Program-made: the position numbers and the translations under genes
Assembly: GCA_903860975.1 (NCBI GenBank)
Contig: CAIOSI010000039.1
Span: 1 to 64,000 of the forward strand
Direction of reading: 5' to 3'
DNA length: 64,000 nucleotides
Origin: an uncultured Alphaproteobacteria bacterium
GTDB taxonomy: Bacteria > Pseudomonadota > Alphaproteobacteria > Caulobacterales > Caulobacteraceae
Part shown: piece after piece, positions 61,248 to 64,000 of the stretch
Numbering within the stretch: position 1 is the stretch's first letter
How the letters are laid out: each line of letters begins with the position of its first letter
Notes under the pieces: generated by a model
The model's input: only the letters and a program-made list of their open reading frames with translations
Databases searched by the model: none
What the model was told of the DNA's origin: nothing

Positions 61248-61790
61248 ATGAAATCTTTGATGACGGCCACCTGCCTTGCTGCCGTTGCAGCGCTCTTACC
61301 GGTCGCCGCTTCGGCCCAGACCAGCCGTCCTGGCACGACGTTCTACGGAACACTCGGTTATGACGACAGCGCCTTCAGTCACATAAACCTCGGATCCATC
61401 CAAGGCCGGCTTGGCGCTCGATTTGGTCATTACTTCGGCGTTGAGGGCGAGCTCGCTGCCGGCGTGAAGGACGACAAAATTAGCGTCGCAGGCGTTCAGG
61501 CAAAGATCAAACAAGACAGTCAAGAAGCAATCTATGGCGTAGGATTCCTTCCGCTGTCAGAAAATTTCGACCTCTTGGCTCGCCTCGGATACGGCCACAC
61601 CTCCGGCACCGGCCCGACGCTCGGCCTGGCCTCGGCGGTAGATGGCGAGTCGTGGAACTATGGCGTAGGCGCGCAATATAGCTTCGACGGCAAAAACGGC
61701 GTGCGGTTGGACTGCGCGCGTGAGGCTTTCCAGAGGCGTAGCGTGGAGAGCGCCAACGTTTGGTCGCTCGCCTACGTCCGCAGATTCTAA
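61248..61790 (+). CDS. Outer-membrane beta-barrel protein
   Basis: A 180-residue exported 8-stranded-type barrel. Signal peptide TCLAAVAALLPVAASAQ, then alternating-strand sequence TTFYGTLGYDDSAFSHINLG, GRLGARFGHYFGVEGEL, NFDLLARLGYGHTSG and a C-terminal VWSLAYVRRF with terminal Phe. Similar to OmpA-like porin-family proteins. Function unknown. A strong terminator follows. Confidence 0.75.
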   Translation: MKSLMTATCLAAVAALLPVAASAQTSRPGTTFYGTLGYDDSAFSHINLGSIQGRLGARFGHYFGVEGELAAGVKDDKISVAGVQAKIKQDSQEAIYGVGFLPLSENFDLLARLGYGHTSGTGPTLGLASAVDGESWNYGVGAQYSFDGKNGVRLDCAREAFQRRSVESANVWSLAYVRRF

Positions 61791-61814
61791 CAGCTAGACG
61801 CTAGGATGCGTCGG

Positions 61815-61842
61815 AAAGCCCTCCCGGTTCAGGGAGGGCTTT
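61815..61842 (+). terminator. Intrinsic terminator after the barrel gene
   Basis: AAAGCCCTCCC (61815-61825), loop GGTTCA, GGGAGGGCTTT (61832-61842): a perfect 11-bp stem followed by GTCTTG. Confidence 0.8.
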
Positions 61843-61894
61843 GTCTTGACCGCGCAGGCCGCTCCGAGCAGCTTGTTGGCGCTGGAGGACGTTC

Positions 61895-62284
61895 TTGACC
61901 ACTGCCTATCTCATTCAATTCGCCGTCTCTGCGGTGGCCGTGGCGCTCATCGTAGGGCTCGCGGCATGGGCGACGCACGCCAGGGTCTCGTTGGCGCTGG
62001 ATGAGTCCACCGCAAGAGCCTTGTTGGCCGAAGAGTTCCCCGGGCTGGACATTGACGCCATTTGGCTTGGCACCGACGGAAAGGGTGCGATCGCGAAATC
62101 AGGTGACCGCGCGTTCGTGGTTGGCCGAACGGGCCTTGGCTATGTCGTCAGACAGGTTCCCTGGGTTCGCGCGATGATTGCGGGCGTTAAGGACGGCCGG
62201 TTACGAATTTCCTTGTCTGATGTAGCTGCGCCTTCGGCGACCATTGCAATTGCGGTCTGGCCGCCAAGGGAGTTCACCACGTGA
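61895..62284 (+). CDS. Hypothetical membrane-anchored protein
   Basis: A 129-residue protein with one N-terminal membrane helix (FAVSAVAVALIVGLAAWA) and a small soluble domain (LLAEEFPGLDIDAIWLG, SGDRAFVVGRTGLGYVVRQV). Starts with TTG behind GGAGGACG. Its TGA stop overlaps the GTG start of the next gene, so it is translationally coupled to the sterol-desaturase-family gene and may be a partner. Confidence 0.6.
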   Translation: MTTAYLIQFAVSAVAVALIVGLAAWATHARVSLALDESTARALLAEEFPGLDIDAIWLGTDGKGAIAKSGDRAFVVGRTGLGYVVRQVPWVRAMIAGVKDGRLRISLSDVAAPSATIAIAVWPPREFTT

Positions 62285-63204
62285 AGGCTTTTGACCCGGT
62301 CGCACTGGCGACTCCATTTTTCATCCTGACGGTGATCTTGGAAATTGTTCTGGCTCGATTTGGAAAGCTTAAGGCGACTTACGAGACCTCCGATACGGCC
62401 GTTTCGCTCGCCATGGGACTGGTTTCGTCGGCGGCGGGGCTTCTGACGGCGGGAGCCAGTTTTGCCGCGGCTATGTGGATCTATCAGCACCGGGCTTTCT
62501 CGATCCCGATCACGGCAATATGGGCTTGGGTCGTGGTTTTTCTGCTCGAGGACATGACCTACTACTGGTTCCACCGTCTAAGTCATGAGCGGCGGTTCTG
62601 GTGGGCTGCGCACGTCAATCATCACTCCTCGCAGCACTATAATCTCTCCACAGCGCTTCGGCAGACCTGGACCGGCGGGGTCGCAGGAACCTGGGCGCTG
62701 TGGTTGCCACTATCATTCCTTGGCTTTCCACCGGCCATGGTCGCGATCCAGAAAGGTGTCAGCCTCGTCTATCAATACTGGATCCATACCGAGGCGATCC
62801 GGAGGTTGCCCAAGCCCATCGAGGCGGTCTTCAACACGCCCTCGCATCACAGGGTCCATCACGCCAGAAATCCGCGCTACCTGGACCGGAATTACGCCGG
62901 CATTTTGATCATTTGGGATCGCATGTTCGGGACCTTTCAGGCGGAGCTTGACGCCGAGGCCTGTCGCTATGGCCTGGTGCACAATCTTGGCACCTTCAAC
63001 ATCTTACGCGTGGCCTTCCACGAGTGGATTGGCATGGCCCAGGATATTGTTCGTCAGCCACGCTATGTGCTGGGCTGGTTGTTCGGTCCGCCGGGTTGGT
63101 CTCCTGATGGCAGCCGCGTCACCAGCGCAAGGCTGAGGGCTGAGTGGTTGGCCCGTCAAACCAAGCCTCAGGAGGCGCTTACTCACGAAGCAGGGGTAGG
63201 CTAA
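62281..63204 (+). CDS. Sterol desaturase / fatty acid hydroxylase family protein
   Basis: A 307-residue integral membrane di-iron oxygenase. His boxes: HRLSHERRFWWAAHVNHHSSQHYN and TPSHHRVHHARNPRYL, with additional conserved TYYWFHR. GTG start overlaps the preceding stop. Related to, but not close to, the 134-1075 gene. Its 3' end overlaps the NadQ gene by 26 bp. Substrate unknown; likely a membrane lipid. Confidence 0.85.
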   Translation: MKAFDPVALATPFFILTVILEIVLARFGKLKATYETSDTAVSLAMGLVSSAAGLLTAGASFAAAMWIYQHRAFSIPITAIWAWVVVFLLEDMTYYWFHRLSHERRFWWAAHVNHHSSQHYNLSTALRQTWTGGVAGTWALWLPLSFLGFPPAMVAIQKGVSLVYQYWIHTEAIRRLPKPIEAVFNTPSHHRVHHARNPRYLDRNYAGILIIWDRMFGTFQAELDAEACRYGLVHNLGTFNILRVAFHEWIGMAQDIVRQPRYVLGWLFGPPGWSPDGSRVTSARLRAEWLARQTKPQEALTHEAGVG

Positions 63205-64000
63205 GGCCACTCACTGGACGCGCGCCGAGGATTTCCCGGCGGAATCGGTAAAGTTCGGCGGGCCGACCGCCGGTATCGGCATCCATCCGACCTAGTCCCT
63301 CAACCAATTCGGCGCGCTCCAGAGCCCGGCGAAAATTTTGCTTGTGTAGCGGTACGCCGGCAATGGCCTCAACCGCGCGCTGCAAGGCTGAGAGTGTGAA
63401 GGATTGCGGCATCAATTCGAATACCACCGGGCGGTATTTCAGTTTACCGCGTAGGCGGCTCACTGCTGTGGCGAGGATCCGGCGGTGATCAGAGAGCATT
63501 GGCTCGCCGATGGCTGCGGCGAGCTCTTCAGGCAGCGCCGTGGGTGCCTCGCCGCGGTCGCGGGCGGCTTCACGGGCAAGGCCCGCTTCGTAGAGAAGTT
63601 CGTAGCGCTCCAGCACCCGTTCCTCATTCCAAGGCGCGCCATCTAAGGCGAAAAGCAGCCGTGCGCGGCCCAAGCGCTGCCCATCGCCTTGGGCCCACTT
63701 GCGCAGGGCCTGCTCGATTAATGGTAGAGCGTCAGGCCGGCCCTCGCGCCAGTCTTCATAGGGGAAGAACCGCGTCCAAAGCCGCCACTCCGAGCCTGGC
63801 GCATGGGTGTCCACCGCCGCAGCGGCGAGGGCCAGGTAGCCCACGGAGATCACTCTGGCATGTGCTGACGGGCCGCCGCCCATGTCGGCGAGCGGTGCGT
63901 CGCGGCCCTTATCGCCGAAGGTGTAGAGTTGTTCGACGTAGCCCAAGGTAAATCGGGTCTGTTCGGTCACGAAGGCCCTCATCGCGAGTTCGAACGTCCG
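63179..64000 (-). CDS. NadQ/NrtR-type NAD biosynthesis regulator, N-terminus cut by window edge
   Basis: The frame is open to the right edge. It matches the COG4111 NUDIX-derived regulator (NadQ) of alphaproteobacteria: NUDIX-like part FVTEQTRFTLGYVEQLYTFGDKG, then a winged-helix segment MPQSFTLSALQRAVEAIAGVPLHKQNF and ELYRFRREIL at the C-terminus. It controls NAD biosynthesis genes by sensing NAD-related ligands. An ATG at 63982 exists, but the family has about 30-40 more residues ahead, so the true start is outside. Confidence 0.75.
   Translation of the reverse strand, partial: RTFELAMRAFVTEQTRFTLGYVEQLYTFGDKGRDAPLADMGGGPSAHARVISVGYLALAAAAVDTHAPGSEWRLWTRFFPYEDWREGRPDALPLIEQALRKWAQGDGQRLGRARLLFALDGAPWNEERVLERYELLYEAGLAREAARDRGEAPTALPEELAAAIGEPMLSDHRRILATAVSRLRGKLKYRPVVFELMPQSFTLSALQRAVEAIAGVPLHKQNFRRALERAELVEGLGRMDADTGGRPAELYRFRREILGARPVSGLSLPLLRE

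Overview
The window is a high-GC bacterial chromosome segment that looks like the order Caulobacterales of the Alphaproteobacteria, perhaps a Phenylobacterium or Caulobacter relative. The evidence is a PopZ-type polar organizing protein next to valS and tolC, TonB-dependent uptake, a NadQ-type NAD regulator, CYP153, PPDK next to glyQS, and mostly Gly/Ala-rich proteins. The genus cannot be fixed from sequence alone. There is no rRNA, CRISPR array or prophage; two tRNAs (Asn, Cys) and parts of two insertion sequences are present.

Layout. 1-7.1 kb: the end of an IS3-family element abuts and appears to clip a sterol-desaturase-family gene; then a DUF2306 membrane protein with a palindromic operator, a SnoaL-like secreted protein, a TonB-dependent receptor, TspO and tRNA-Asn. 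7.3-13.4 kb: a Mur ligase (Mpl type); a divergent acyl-CoA dehydrogenase / kinase / DUF6285 cluster resembling LvaC-LvaA-LvaB of levulinate catabolism; a WYL regulator; small membrane proteins. 13.5-17.1 kb: a complete IS5-type element carrying a passenger gene, inserted into a small membrane-protein gene; a lone ammonium transporter; tRNA-Cys. 17.3-24.8 kb: a PCMT-like protein, tolC, popZ, valS, and a secreted S10 carboxypeptidase.

24.8-34.0 kb: acyl-CoA ligase, a secreted protein of unknown function, TlyA-type rRNA methyltransferase, glycine-zipper protein, RlmD/TrmA-type methyltransferase, PA0069-type radical SAM protein, GT2-like protein, lytic transglycosylase. 34.1-43.2 kb: SDR, S9 peptidase, uracil-DNA glycosylase, CYP153 P450, MDR dehydrogenase, DUF938 methyltransferase, three small hypotheticals, GDSL hydrolase. 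43.3-51 kb: ETF-quinone oxidoreductase, TPR lipoprotein, ispE, the glnK-amt operon, fasciclin protein. 51-64 kb: glyQ, glyS, ppdK, a D-aminoacylase-like protein, M48 protease, FabH-like synthase, outer-membrane barrel, a second sterol-desaturase gene, and the NadQ regulator, which runs off the right edge.

Functional themes are acyl/lipid oxidation (acyl-CoA dehydrogenase, acyl-CoA ligase, ETF-QO, CYP153, FabH-like, two desaturase-family enzymes), nitrogen uptake (two Amt proteins, one with GlnK), and secreted peptidases (S9, S10, D-aminoacylase-like) that fit a scavenging lifestyle. Convergent neighbours very often abut or overlap at their 3' ends. The most unusual non-coding item is a pair of perfect 10-bp inverted repeats that interlock at 8828-8915.
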